64,000 nt of DNA from Adineta ricciae (Eukaryota; Rotifera; Eurotatoria; Adinetida; Adinetidae), in the NCBI GenBank assembly GCA_905250025.1, contig CAJNOJ010000058.1, positions 1 through 64,000 on the forward strand, given 5' to 3'. Numbering within the stretch: position 1 is the stretch's first letter; the number at the start of each line of letters is the position of its first letter. The translations under genes were made by a program, and so were the position numbers. Positions 11,739 through 23,480 of this stretch are shown here, piece by piece. The notes under the pieces were generated by a model, which searched no databases, had not been told where the DNA came from, and saw nothing but the letters and a program-made list of their open reading frames with translations.

Positions 11739-11861
11739 ACGGTACATACTATGTCTAGACTTCATTTATACGAAGTTTCTTTTTCTCGTCATCTATCTAT
11801 TTTGAACTTGGGCATACGTATATATGTGTGTTCGATACGGCTCATAGAACATAGTGCATAA

Positions 11862-13403
11862 ATGATAACAAAACATGCTCACCAACGAGTATCGCTCAAA
11901 AGATGTTTACTGATCATTGGTATTTTATTTTTTATTTCTATCATCGTATTTTGGTATTTTTCCGATCATTTACCTCGATATCAATATCAATTTAATCTTG
12001 TAGCTGAGTCAACATTACCATCTACGCCAGGATCGACTACAACTGCTGTTATAATTCAAGAATGGTCAATTCAGGATTGGGTTCGACAGTACAACGTAAC
12101 TCATCTGTTCGATTGGACTTGGCACAAAAATGGTGATTATAAGCGATGTCATATACCACCTAGTTATACTTCGAAATTCATACCTCGAAAACTTACTTCG
12201 ACAGTTGTCGTTCATGACACTTATGCTTATTTTCGTTCTCATCCCGACGAAGGATGTATTGTAGATAGTGCACCAACTCTACCAAATCCTATTCCTCATC
12301 CCGTACCTCGTGCTCGTTCATGGCCTGAAACATGTGCTGCATTGAACATTAGTCATAGTTGGATTCTATGTTTTCTACCACAATCGGAAGTAGGAAAATA
12401 TCTGCCGACTACGACTCACTTCGTAGCAACAGCTACATTTAATGCATTTGTCGACAAAGGTCACTGTAGTACAGATGTACCAGGCACAGTATTTACCGAA
12501 CATGCCACGTTTCATCCTCAAGGATGGGTCAATGCACGCTGTACAGTGGATCCTATCACTCGTCTACCACTGATTAAACCTAAAAATCGACACATCGAAC
12601 TTATTGATTCTCTTGGGGTTTATCTCTCAGCGCCTGGACATTTTGCACCACAGCAACTGCCAAGATTATTACGTTTACTTGCCGTCGCTCCAATGACAGC
12701 AAAAGTTCTCGTGGCAAAAGGTGGTGTCGCCGATTTATTGGTGGATGTTCTTGTCGAACGAGGTGTCGTTACACGTGATCGAATCATTCCTTTTGAAAAT
12801 GGTCGATACGCTGATCATTTTGCCAACATTGTATATCATAGTGAAAGTTGGCCATATCAATGGAATCAAACTCATTCACATCGTCTTCACGATCGAACGG
12901 ATGTGCAACTTGTCCATCGAGTCCTAGCCGGTGGTGCGGATCAATCATCAACTGAGAAAAGAAACCGTGTTATTCTTATTAAACGAAAACCCGGCCATTC
13001 ACGAGCATTGATTCAACATGAAGATGTTGCTGCATTTATGAAATCTGAAATCAGTAAATCAAATTTATCATCTACTCTTCATTTTGAAGTTTTTACAGCT
13101 CAAGGACATATACGCGACCATATTGCTTTATTTCGTCAAGCACGTATCATTGTTGGTCCCCATGGTGCTGGTCTAATGAATTGCTTGTGGGCGTCGCCAC
13201 GTACTTACGTTGTCGAAATTGGATATTCCACCGGTATGCTGTTGCCTCAAATGTATGCTGAAATGAGTCTTCATTTGGATCATAATTATTGGCTTTGTAA
13301 AGGACGTGGAGATTACGGTTCGCCTATTCATGTCGATATGGAAGATTTTGCGTATATCTTCAATGAAATTCTTCAGGAAATAAAATCGAATAACCAGTTT
13401 TAG
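11862..13403 (+). CDS. GT61-family (DUF563) glycosyltransferase, type II membrane
   Basis: Single-exon gene of 513 codons. A short cytoplasmic tail with K/R, then a membrane anchor at about residues 16-34, make a Golgi or ER type II enzyme. The C-terminal half has the DUF563/GT61 pattern: RNRVILIKRKPGHSRAL near 365, then a stretch ending ALFRQARIIVGPHGAGLMN near 430, followed by NCLWASPRTYVVEIGY. Relatives include EOGT, POMGNT2 and plant or fungal xylosyltransferases, which add GlcNAc or pentose to glycoproteins; the donor here cannot be told. The stop of a same-frame upstream ORF abuts the ATG. The next gene follows after about 165 bases on the same strand. Confidence 0.85.
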   Translation: MITKHAHQRVSLKRCLLIIGILFFISIIVFWYFSDHLPRYQYQFNLVAESTLPSTPGSTTTAVIIQEWSIQDWVRQYNVTHLFDWTWHKNGDYKRCHIPPSYTSKFIPRKLTSTVVVHDTYAYFRSHPDEGCIVDSAPTLPNPIPHPVPRARSWPETCAALNISHSWILCFLPQSEVGKYLPTTTHFVATATFNAFVDKGHCSTDVPGTVFTEHATFHPQGWVNARCTVDPITRLPLIKPKNRHIELIDSLGVYLSAPGHFAPQQLPRLLRLLAVAPMTAKVLVAKGGVADLLVDVLVERGVVTRDRIIPFENGRYADHFANIVYHSESWPYQWNQTHSHRLHDRTDVQLVHRVLAGGADQSSTEKRNRVILIKRKPGHSRALIQHEDVAAFMKSEISKSNLSSTLHFEVFTAQGHIRDHIALFRQARIIVGPHGAGLMNCLWASPRTYVVEIGYSTGMLLPQMYAEMSLHLDHNYWLCKGRGDYGSPIHVDMEDFAYIFNEILQEIKSNNQF

Positions 13404-13568
13404 CGATAGCGATGATTCAAGGATTGGAAAATACAGCCATTAATCCAATGGTAAAGTGCATTTACCTTCATGTATGAGAAGAATAAGTGATAGTGTCGCT
13501 TCAACAGTATTGGCTGTAAGGATGACAAATTATGTGTTCGAGTCTAATAGCATAATCATGAGAGAAAA

Positions 13569-15795
13569 ATGACGGCGGACTCTGAAGTACTCAAAGTGAT
13601 GAATGATCCATCTGCTAATTGTGACGAGATGGACACTGATAAATGTGGTACTGCTGATGAAGAAGGGCAACAGTACTTAGTAAAGTAAGAACTTTATTTT
13701 CAACAGTAATAAATTTTCTATTTCGTACTGTTATTAATACAGATATCAATTATTTGGTCCTGCATCTTTGTTCACCTGTCGTCATTATCTGATGACGAAT
13801 ATAATTAAAGAATATGTTACTGAGCATATTCGTTCGTACCTTCAAGAAGTATTTGATCTCATCATCTCAACAGATGTAGTGCACAACGATGTCATAAAGG
13901 AATTGCAAACATTTGCTGATAAATATGCTCTCAATCTATATATGTACACGATCGGAGGAGACGTAGAAGAACTCTACGAAATAAAGTCGTCGCTTGTGCT
14001 TGGAGATGGGAAAACCTTTTGTGCTTTTCTTGTATACGATCAAAGTCGTCAACAGTTCTACTTGTTCTCTGCACTTGGAGCAGATGCAAAAGAGCAATTC
14101 ATGTTTCTGATGAACGATCAACAAACTCTGCAATCATTCATAGATATTGTTGTCAGTTACGATTGGTCAGGTGATCAACAAGCTGATACGAAGAAAGACA
14201 AATCGCATATTGTGAACAATACTTCCGCTAAAGAAGTAGATATTAGCAAAAGTCAAATGAAATCTGTGCTAGAGACATCAGACTTATGTTATTTATTATT
14301 GAACAACGTTCACAGTCTTATTCCTTTTGTTGGATCGCAGCTCGATAACATCACTCATTTCCGCTTCAAATCTTCGGGTAGGAATCGCAATAATCTCATC
14401 TAGCACATCTATGTTTTCCACTTAGACTACCAACTAACGGACGACGATCATAAATCACCAGAAGCTTCGAACAAAGCTCTGCAGAAACAGCTTCAACTAC
14501 TTTCCAAGCTATCGAATTCAGCAGCAGAACTTTTGGAAAGAAATCGCACAACATGTACTTCTGTAGATAGTACTGATGACCTTGTTACCACACGAGATAG
14601 ACGTAAACAGTACTTTCTTTCTTTGCTTTATCCATCTCAAAATAAATCTGTTTAAACAGCAGCAACAACGATCAATGAAAACATCCTAGCAAGTGCTTCC
14701 CGTGGAGAGACACCATTACCGAAAGTACAACTATTGAATCAACCGGCACGCGTTCGCCGCCATCGAAATTTAGAAGAATTGCGTGACGATCATTGTCCTG
14801 CAGTACAAATTGAAGGAGCTATCACAGGCAAACCATTGGAATTTCACGTAAATTCATATATATGTACCTGACTGTTCCTATGTAGTGAAATTTTAGCTTC
14901 CAGCAGCCATACGTGATCGTTCAAATGTTTTGTATCTTGGAGCTCATGTTACAACCTACGATGGTGCAGAACACGATCAACGAATACCTGTGAGCATGAA
15001 TATGGCAGTAAAACAAAATTGTAATCTAAAGAAAAACGATCTGAACTGTTTTCAAATTGCTGATAATCAAGATAATAATTGCATATTTGACCAGAAAACC
15101 AGAGGTATTTTTTCGAAGATCACTCAGAGTGAAAAGAACAGTCTTAACAAAAGGTAGATTTGTATGATTTTGAAAACAGACCATTTCATTATATGTATTG
15201 CATAGTTGGAGTTTTCGAACAGTCAACTTATATCAAGATGATAAAATTACCAAGACAATAATTAAAAGTAAAAAGCTTCAATGGAGTCGATTCAAATTTG
15301 CAATCTACATCAAGTCATCGAATGGAGATTTTCAACAAATATCTCCGGTAACTTATTCAGATTTGTTTGTAGAAAGTAAAATATCAATTGTCTATTCGTA
15401 ATATTTTGCTCATATATGTTTTCATTAAAGCGACTGGCAACGCATCAATAGCAACGAATACGATTTTTCCAATGCGACTCTGCGCAAATGGCGGACAAAT
15501 GATATTTGTTCCGCTTTCCGAAGCGATGGAAAAAGACGGTAATTTATTCATTCGATCCAAAGTCTCTAATATTCACACTGTAGACATTGTCGTGCAATTG
15601 AATGGCGAAAAATTGAATTCAAACAAATTCGCAGTATCAAAACAAATCTTATCTTTTGAATCGCCGGCATGTACACAAAGAACAAATTCTCTCATTATCC
15701 AAGTCAACACTCACTCGTCTGATTGCTTTGAAATCTTATATCATCCGCACGAAGACGGTCACCCTGATCCATGCGGTCTGTTAGAGACTAATTGA
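13569..15795 (+). CDS. Large unknown protein, possible Rel/NFAT-like C-terminal region
   Basis: Seven exons keep one frame when joined: 13569-13684, 13743-14377, 14426-14602, 14660-14847, 14897-15153, 15206-15375 and 15431-15795, about 635 residues. All introns are GT-AG and about 48-58 bases. The N-terminal part (residues about 40-170) has alternating helices and strands and loosely recalls an OTU-type fold, but I see no clear catalytic triad. The C-terminal part has CPAVQIEG, then LYLGAHVTTYDG, then RFKFAIYIKSSNGDFQ followed by SPVTYSD, in the order and spacing of a Rel/NFAT DNA-binding region followed by an IPT-like beta domain. This similarity is by eye only; call it unknown if in doubt. 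Confidence 0.6.
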
Positions 15796-16713
15796 ATAAT
15801 AAATATCATCTGCTCTACTAGAGAAAGCTTGCCTTTTATCGTTGTGTATTTCAATTGCATGACAATATACTTTTTTTCATTTAAAACATATCGTATAAAA
15901 AAAGAGAAACGAATATCAGATGTAATCCCCACACAACTTGTTAAACAAAATAGTACACCACAATGCGATTGTGTCCATGCTGGTGATTGACAAGTGTAAA
16001 TATTAGGTTTTTTTTCTCTCTCTATGAACGTGATTCTGTTGAACAGACGTATATATTTATAAGTGCTTCATTGTACACGACCACCTAAACTCAAAGAAAT
16101 GTTATAAGCTGAAAAAATTTATGTGCATTGAATGATTTTATCGCTGCAGTACGGCCATACTAGTTGTAAAAGGAAGAGAAAAAAATCCTTTGGTTGAAAC
16201 AGGATTAGTAAATAGTAATTATGACAATATTTACTTTCAATGTTAATCGTATAATATCACAGTCATGATCACATTTCCTTCATTCATACAAAAATATGCC
16301 ATCGGTGCATACGTATTCAAGTAGTCAATAGACGGTATGTATAAAAGTATAGTATAAGACCTTCATTAAAATGCGTACTCAAACATCATAAATCATCAAT
16401 GTCGATCGATAAATATGATAGTCAAATTGCCTCATATAAAATCAGAGAAAGAAAGAGAAAATAGTGAAAAGAAAACCATGGTTTGATTTATTAGCGACTA
16501 ATGAATAGACGACACTTACACGTGGTCTCGTAAAATAGACGGCAAAAAAACATTGAAGTTTTCAATCTCGCCTGTTTTGCCGACGTTTGACGTTCTTCAA
16601 GTTTTTTTTTAAGATCAACAGAAGAGAAAAAAAAAACTTAGCAACATCTGCCGTCACTCTCTTTTCCTCGTGAAACGCTAATTATACGGTAGGCGTTTTG
16701 AATTGTCACTCTG
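15796..16713. other. Intergenic region / GH125 upstream flank
   Basis: No gene supported. The stretch has T/C and A runs near 16000-16030 and 16590-16640, and presumably holds the 3' end of the preceding gene and the promoter of the mannosidase. No clear TATA box was found. Confidence 0.4.
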
Positions 16714-18565
16714 ATGTCAGCTTTATTCAAATTTATCCGCTGGCGGGCAAAGTATACGCGTCTTGAAGTGATCGGTTCACTGATACTGATTAGTTTATTT
16801 ATCAATATATTCTCAATAAATCGATTGTTTCAATGTTCATCTTCAGTGACAACTGTATCGTCTGAATTGAAAACATTAGAAATACATTTGAATACAAAAC
16901 CAACAAGCACGATTGAACGGTCGAAAAAAGCGCTTGAAAATTTGAAAATCTTACTAAATAGTGTCCTGTCTGCTAACGATCAACCATGGATTTGGTCGCC
17001 ATCAGCTCAATATCCGTCTGTGCCCTACCAACCAACATCGTTGTTAAACCAAAAGATTCCTAAAGCAATCAATGCAAAGTCGATAGCTCCGCAAGTCGTT
17101 CAAGACGAAATTAACCGTGTATGTCGACGATTGACTAGTGTAAATAGTACTGGTGGACAAATCTGGTGTCAATTATTTACCAAATGTTATGCAGATACAT
17201 TGGCAACGACAGCAAGCTTACTGGATGATAATACAACCTATATCATAACCGGTGATATCGATTTGATGTGGTTACGTGACAGCAGGTACGAACAGAGATA
17301 TTGAATATCGCATTTAAAATTACTCTTCTCGTTTAGTGCTCAAGTTCATCAATATATGACCTTATCACACGATAAAGACATTCAACGTATCATTGAAGGT
17401 CTTATTCGTCGTCAAACACAATTTATATTTGCTAATCCATATGGCAGTTCTTTTCGTTTAACTCTTCGTGCAAATCCTCCATCGGATGATTCTCTTCAAC
17501 CGGTACATGTTCAAAAAGGTCGCAATATGCGTGTTGCCATGCATAATTACGAATTGGATAGTTTATGCTACTTTCTACGTTTGAGCTACACTTGGTGGAA
17601 GCAAACACAACGTACCGATGCATTCGATCGTCAGTGGCTATTGGCTGTTTCGATTATTGTTCAAGTCATGATTGTTGAACAACATCATTCAGAAATTTCG
17701 CCATATCGCTATACAGAATTAGGCAATAGTTACCAGGGCTCGCGTGTTTCTTACACGGGAATGACCTGGAGCGCGTTTCGACCGAGTGATGATCAAACGA
17801 AATTTGGCTACTTAATTCCAAGTAATATGATGGCAGCCGTCGTTTTAAAACAAGTAACGGAAATGATTAAGACTATCTTTCCTGACCAAACTGAACTCGT
17901 GAAACAAGTACACTTTGAGTATTATAAAAAAAAGTCAATCATAAGAAAACCTGCTCCATTTAGATTGATCAACTGCATGCAGATATTCTGTCGGGTATTC
18001 ACACATATGGAGTTGTTCAGCATGCTACCTATGGTAAAATTTATGCTTATGAAACCGATGGATTCTCTTCACCTCTTCTTCTCGACGATGCCAATGTACC
18101 ATCGCTCCTTTCAGGCGCATATCTTGGTTTCAAAACAACCTATGATCCTAATGATCAAATATTAGCATCAACACGCAAATTTGTGCTATCCACAGATAAT
18201 TCGTTGTTTTTTCAAGGTGAATATGCATCAGGAATCGGTAGTCACCATACCCAAGCTCAGTATGTTTGGCCAATGGCGATCATCATGGAAGGCTTTACTA
18301 ATCACTCACAAGCAAATCTTGATAGCGTTTGGAAGAGACTAGAAGCAAGTCATGCTGGAACGTTTGCTATGCATGAAAGTTTCGATGTTAACAATCCGAA
18401 ACAGTTTACTCGTACATGGTAAATTCACTTTTTTTTCCTTTAGTTTTCGTCTCTTCTACATCGTACCTGTTTACTTTCAGGTTCGCATGGGTGAACTCGT
18501 TGTTTGCTGAACTAGTGTTAGCTCATTTGGATAAATTAGAAAATTGGTTAAACTATCGCCGTTAA
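16714..18565 (+). CDS. GH125 exo-alpha-1,6-mannosidase, membrane-anchored
   Basis: Four exons (16714-17285, 17337-17907, 17964-18418, 18481-18565) give about 560 residues in frame. A membrane anchor at about residues 20-40 is followed by a lumenal GH125 (formerly DUF1237) domain. Family motifs in order: GDIDLMWLRDS, RMRVAMHNYELDS-like segment, YTGMTWSAFRPSDD, YETDGFSSPLLLDDANVP, then MHESF near the C terminus; the D in TWSAFRPSDD and the E in HESF sit where the acid and base of the family are expected. The family removes alpha-1,6-linked mannose. GH125 is best known in bacteria and fungi, so horizontal origin is plausible; the introns show it is now a resident gene. Intron 2 is inferred because the frame otherwise shifts. 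Confidence 0.85.
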
Positions 18566-19155
18566 AAGTTGTTTAATAAAAAAGATCATATCCGGTTATC
18601 AAAGTTTAGTTGAGCTGGATGTTACTTATAGAACAGGAAAAAGGAAACAAGAGGATGTAGCACAAGAAGAAAAAGGAAGAGTGTGATCACTATATTCTGG
18701 GCATGACGTATTTTCCCAATGTGCATATATATATATATATATATATATTATATTTTTTTATTAATTATTCTTAACAAGAGAAATATGTACTGATTTAATT
18801 GAAGGATGGATTTGCGTAAGTTCTTTTTCGCTACTCATTCATGATGACATCTTTTATTTGATTCACATGAATAAAAATCAACAAGAGAACGGGACAACAG
18901 CAATATTGAAATGAAGATTTTTTTTAAGAAAAGGATTCAGAGAGACAGAGTTGATTTTCATTGATGCCATTCTCAGGTTATTTATTTATTTTATTTATTT
19001 ATTCTTTATCTGACCGCCAAAATCGTGAATATTGCTGCGGTCTCTCTCTCTCTTTCTTTTCTTAGCTTCCAAACTTGATATTTATCTTCCTCTAGAATAC
19101 AAATAAAAAGAAAAAAACAGACCGAGTGAAGATAGTTGTCTTAAGAAGATTTTAT
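18566..19155. other. Convergent 3' flanks with AT microsatellite
   Basis: Two genes converge here. It holds a (TA)n run at about 18724-18748, an ATTT-rich tract near 18978-19005 and a (TC)n tract near 19040-19060. No open frame of note. Confidence 0.6.
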
Positions 19156-19963
19156 TTACACTAAATACGGATCCATTTCAGCTGAATATGGATACGATTT
19201 AACTTTTCGAGCTTCGAGCATTTGATTGATATAATCAATAGCAATTGGACCTTCAATTGAATTTCGCCATCGTTTAGCAAATCGTGACGAACACACTTGT
19301 CTAAAGATTGCAAAGAGAACTATTAATCATGGATATATTCTCCATAAAGGCATACGAAAGTTCATTCAGTCGAATAGTTGATTCTGTTTGGCCGTCATCT
19401 CTGTAAAGAAAAAGAAACGGATGTCTTAATTAGAAACTTCGACAAGATACAGACCGTTTCGCTACTTGTTCGCATGATTCAAATAAGTTGAATGCAGGTG
19501 CTTGCCCATGTTCTTCGATGAAGATATTGATAAAATTTGACATTTCTTCGGAATCTTTGGAAATGCTGTGCCAATGAACGAATAAATACAAGAGTACAAA
19601 CATATGTTGACTAGTTTCGATTACCTGCACAGATAGGCGTGAAAATCCTCCTTTGTCGCTCCGGTTTCTGTTCCACTTTTTATCTGTGATTGTTGTTGAT
19701 GATGATGATGAAGTTTAGGACTAGTTGACAAAAAACGATTCATGTCTGGAAAAGGTACAGCAAAACGTTTCTCCCTAATAATCAAATTTCAATGTCAGGC
19801 TCATCACAACAGACAAAAAGGACAAAACTTACCGTGATGAATGGTCCGTTGTTTCTATGTTGGAAATGTACGAGCAGAGACGATTAATTTGGCTAGGCGA
19901 TAAATTATCAATACTAGAACAATTTATTACGTTACCATCATCAATGGTCAATATTTTTCTCAT
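19156..19963 (-). CDS. Unknown spliced protein
   Basis: Minus-strand model from the ATG at 19963 to the TAA at 19156, with at least five exons joined by short GT-AG introns. The protein begins MRKILTIDDGNVINCSS and carries a His/Gln-rich segment (LHHHHHQQQ) near residue 70. It continues with a helical acidic stretch (ISKDSEEMSNFINIFIEEHG) and ends RKVKSYPYSAEMDPYLV. I recognise no domain. The last intron (about 19286-19340) is inferred, since reading through it meets a stop. Frame-keeping splices and protein-like composition make a real gene likely. Confidence 0.5.
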
Positions 19964-20933
19964 GATGAATATTTACTCGGAACTGACAATCATTGGGTAA
20001 CTGTGAATTGAAAATAGGACTGTTGATAAAAGGATTAGTAGTAAAGGTGAAAGAAAAGAAATCATCACGATATCAAAGTCAAGGATACAATCTGGAAAAG
20101 AAGAAAAAAGTAAGAAAAAAAAACAGAAACATGCATATATATAATAATAATTTGTTTATTTGATTAACGTATTGTAGTATAAAAGACATAAATCCATTGA
20201 AAATCAACAAAACATATTCCCGTATGTGGTCTGCTCGTTCAACATCATAATTTTCTTTTTCCTGCGTTTTTCTGTCTACTATTCAATTATTTATCTGCTC
20301 CGCCTCAACAAAGTCAGCCGTTCGTCCTCAATGATAGCACGTTCGTGCATAATTCTAGTCTTACTAATAGTGTTCGTTAGCAATAACCAAGAGAATAATT
20401 GTTTTTCAATCAGTGTTGCCTTGACGTCATCTTACCTGATAGAAACAAAATTGACATCCGAGAATGAGTTCGTTCCGAGTTCAAATCTTATATATATATG
20501 TAGATGTACACGCTATTGAAAAGCAAATTCTTAAATAGATATGTAAAACATCGAGTGAATGCTTTCCTTTGTGCAACGATGGAAATGCGGAACATATGTT
20601 CATTTCCATTTAGACTAAAAAAAGCCCAATGTCGATATATTCAAATTGCGTTACAAATCGGAACGTCATGCTGGTTAAGAATGAAAATACATTTAGCATC
20701 CTACGCTTTAGTTTGAAAAAACAGGCATTGGTTTCCTTTTACTGCGTTCATTCATTTCAGCTGATTATGTACTGAATAGAGATGATTTTTATTTCTAATG
20801 AAATCAAAGAGAGGGAGAGAGAGAGAGAGGGTAGATTTGTTTTTGATACTCTTAATTAGATTTTAATAATAAATGAGTATGGTTTTTGTAAATGTAGCAC
20901 ATCTGCGTTTCATGTAATTCTATTTTCGAAAGG
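19964..20933. other. Intergenic region with GA microsatellite
   Basis: No supported gene. Short hydrophobic frames at 20226-20716 lack support. A (GA)n run lies at about 20808-20830, and an AT dinucleotide patch near 20135. Confidence 0.45.
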
Positions 20934-21635
20934 TCAAGCTGTTAGAACAGGATTAAGATCTAATACTGCATACTCATTAAAGTCATGCAACGGTCGACTT
21001 CGTGTTAAATACTCGTCCGACGTTAAATTTCCTTCATGCGTAATTGTTTTTCCTTCACCGCCGAACAATTCATTCAAACCGATCTGATTGTGTAGAAATG
21101 CTCGAACGTGTAACAATGTTGGTGGTTCTTTCAAATTGAGAAAACGATTTAGATGCATGAAACCGTCAGATTTTGGCCCGAGATAATAGTTTTTAACAAT
21201 AATATATTCAGGGTCAATATCTTGGAATGTTCTTTGCTTCAATTCATCAGCATAACGTATCCAAACAGCAGAATCAATTTCAGGATAGGCTTTTGTCAGC
21301 AGATCAAATATATTATCCCATGTTGCTAATTTAACTTCATCAGATGGTGCAGAGAAAACTATCAATTTAAATTTATGCTGTTTTCCTAATTGGCAACGAA
21401 TCCATTCGGGTGTATGCCCTATATAAAGTAACATGTCTAAATGAGACATTTTGAGAAGTCGACGAAGTGTCTTATGATCAAATACCCATGAAAGACGTTT
21501 AGTGGGATCGTGTGACAAACGAGAAAAATCATCTTCTTTTACACCGCGTGTGAGACGACCATACATATTCGTCAAATCGCAATCTTCTGGTAAAGAGTTC
21601 AAACCGGTTTTAAAAGCATTAACATACGTATTCAT
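20934..21635 (-). CDS. Unknown single-exon protein, 233 aa
   Basis: A clean 233-codon frame with no intron, in a window where most genes of this size have several. The protein is soluble and mixed alpha/beta, with no signal peptide or membrane segment. Features are a WVFDHKTLRRLLKMSHL segment near residue 50 and a strand-like stretch FKLIVFSAPSDEVKLATW near 90. The C-terminal half is Asp/Leu-rich. I cannot place it in a family. Lack of introns could reflect a foreign or retrocopied origin, but that is speculation. Confidence 0.6.
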   Translation of the reverse strand: MNTYVNAFKTGLNSLPEDCDLTNMYGRLTRGVKEDDFSRLSHDPTKRLSWVFDHKTLRRLLKMSHLDMLLYIGHTPEWIRCQLGKQHKFKLIVFSAPSDEVKLATWDNIFDLLTKAYPEIDSAVWIRYADELKQRTFQDIDPEYIIVKNYYLGPKSDGFMHLNRFLNLKEPPTLLHVRAFLHNQIGLNELFGGEGKTITHEGNLTSDEYLTRSRPLHDFNEYAVLDLNPVLTA

Positions 21636-22057
21636 CTTATTCTAGAAAATATAGATTGCTCTGTTTTAGAACGATATTCATTCAGTTGCGAAATGGTCAC
21701 GCGGTGCTAATTAATTATAGATCGAATTTACATTTCTTTTTACAACACTCGTTGATATTTGTAACTTCTTCCGATCATTGATCAAGTCTCGTCGATTGCA
21801 TGTAGACTCACATATCCTATTGTATCTTTCAAGATGTCACTACTCATCATGATTAATAAGAAAGTAAAAAAAAACAACAGCTTTCAATCCCCTAGAGAAA
21901 AATATATAATAGATGACAAGGATATGATTTCTCTTCAAAGCCAAGGGAAAAACGGAGTGCAAGAAAAGTAATAAGAACTTTTTTTGATTAATACGCGGAT
22001 ATAAATACATGTCAGTAATACTGTTACCTGCCATTTCCATTTCTTATATCGCGTGGT
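21636..22057. other. Intergenic spacer between divergent genes
   Basis: This is the shared upstream region of the 20934-21635 gene (minus) and the small gene at 22105 (plus). No other gene seen. Confidence 0.4.
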
Positions 22058-22067
22058 TATATAAATA
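22058..22067 (+). promoter_or_regulatory. TATA box for the small gene at 22105
   Basis: TATATAAATA lies about 38-47 bases before the ATG at 22105, a good position for a TATA box with a short leader. The call is by match and position only. Confidence 0.45.
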
Positions 22068-22104
22068 AGAATATATATAGAAGATTTCACAACGTATCAA
22101 ACTC

Positions 22105-22272
22105 ATGGGCCAGAAATATTCACGACCCGAACCGTGTTATCACGGCTATGGTGATCAACCACCTGCCAAACGGCCATGTATATGTCGTCGTCGATCTTCG
22201 GGTTTACTATTACCACGAGGTTCTAAACCAGATCTGTTTCCTCATTATCAACGACCAAAACAACGTCGGTGA
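22105..22272 (+). CDS. 55-residue protein with myristoylation-type N terminus
   Basis: A short intronless frame starts MGQKYSRPE and ends with a basic PKQRR. A glycine at position 2 and serine at 6 fit the N-myristoylation consensus. It is Pro-, Arg- and Tyr-rich with a CICRRRSS stretch and is likely disordered. A TATA box is placed well upstream. A second mini-protein with an MG start (36386-36580) has a similar size and basic C terminus, though the sequences are not obviously alike. Function unknown. Confidence 0.45.
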   Translation: MGQKYSRPEPCYHGYGDQPPAKRPCICRRRSSGLLLPRGSKPDLFPHYQRPKQRR

Positions 22273-22694
22273 TGATCTTTTCATGTTATCACTTTTTTGT
22301 TTTAGTTAACATGAATTCTAATAAAAGATCTCATTCAGAACAAATCTATCTCTTGAAAAGGCATCTTTTCTATTCTACATTTCCATGAATACTCCTTAGG
22401 GAATGTTGGCCATAAATACATCAATTAGTTATGGTTGCTAAGCGACGATCACCAACTTATTAACTCCATCTATACGAAAAAATGACTTCTGATGATCTTG
22501 TTCATAATTTTAATTTTCTCGTTATTTTCTTTCAAATTAATCTATTTTTGTTGAGAAATATTCATGATCATTTTCTAGTGAGTCATTTCCATTTATATAT
22601 GTACTCCTCTATACTGTAGGTTATCTTTAATATTCATTTGATCTGATCATCTTGTTTTTATCCACGGCCACATCACGATAATACAATACGAACA
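22273..22694. other. Intergenic spacer
   Basis: An AATAAAAG-like signal lies just after the small gene (about 22320). The rest is the promoter region of the next gene; nothing else seen. Confidence 0.4.
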
Positions 22695-23273
22695 ATGTCT
22701 GTCGGTCAACGAAGTATTTTAGACACAATTGCTGCTGAAGGCGTTCATGTAAGCTTAGAGAGAAAAATGATCTGTTAATTATTATTCTTCTCTTCGTAGT
22801 TCGCACTATGGTCTTCAATTATGAGTGTCGGTGGTGGTTTAGGAGAAATCTTCGTCAATCATGATGCTCGTATGCATATTGCCGGTGAACACGCTATACC
22901 AGAACTTCTCGAAGCACACAAACGATCAAAATATTTAACAAACTTGATGTTACTTGTCAGCGGTGTTTCCGGTGCATTAGCCTACCAACAAACAAAAGAT
23001 AACTATTGGCTTATTGGTTCAGGTTTAATGCTCGGTAAAATCTTTCTGAATTTTTCATGTCTGTACCTATAAATTCTATCTGATTATTTAGCTGGTATCC
23101 CATACTGTGCACTAGTCGAATATCCAGTTGCTGAACAACTCAAATTCTTAACACTCGACGCTAAATCGGAAAAAGCTCGTACGTTACTCGCTTCGTGGGG
23201 TGGTATTCAACTTGGTAAACTCGCATTAGCTGTCGGTGGTGCCACAATTTTCTACTGGTTCGCTCGCCGTTAA
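22695..23273 (+). CDS. Four-TM small membrane protein, family uncertain
   Basis: Three exons (22695-22748, 22800-23034, 23092-23273) give about 156 residues. After MSVGQRSILDTIAAEGVHF come hydrophobic stretches near residues 17-35, 65-82, 86-104 and 132-152, the last with GGIQLGKLALAVGGATIF. Between TM1 and TM2 lies a conserved-looking NHDARMHIAGEHAIPE loop with two His. Size and topology loosely recall DUF1772/anthrone-oxygenase-like proteins, but I would not name it. The splice phases agree and the Gly-rich helices suggest tight packing. Confidence 0.65.
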
Positions 23274-23480
23274 ATCGATTTACAAATGATCGAATTTTTA
23301 TCTAATCCAGCGTATTTTGTCTCACACTATTCTTTTTTTTATGTATTACTATATATATCCGTGCAGTATAGATCTTTGTTAAAAAATATAAAATATTAGA
23401 AAAGGATTTCAGTCAAAGTAAAATATAGAATGTAATAAACAGACACCACACTGACGAATATTGTAGATACGAAAATATCC

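Noticed and set aside
13430-13560. tRNA-like signals: a GTTCGAGTC B-box-like match near 13532 and a hairpin TACAGCCA...TTGGCTGTA
   Set aside because: No cloverleaf with a matching acceptor stem and A box at the right distance could be drawn; probably chance between two genes.
17900-17965. Apparent frameshift in GH125 suggesting a pseudogene
   Set aside because: A 56-base GT-AG intron after LVKQ restores the YETDGFSSPLLLDDANVP frame exactly, so the gene is intact.
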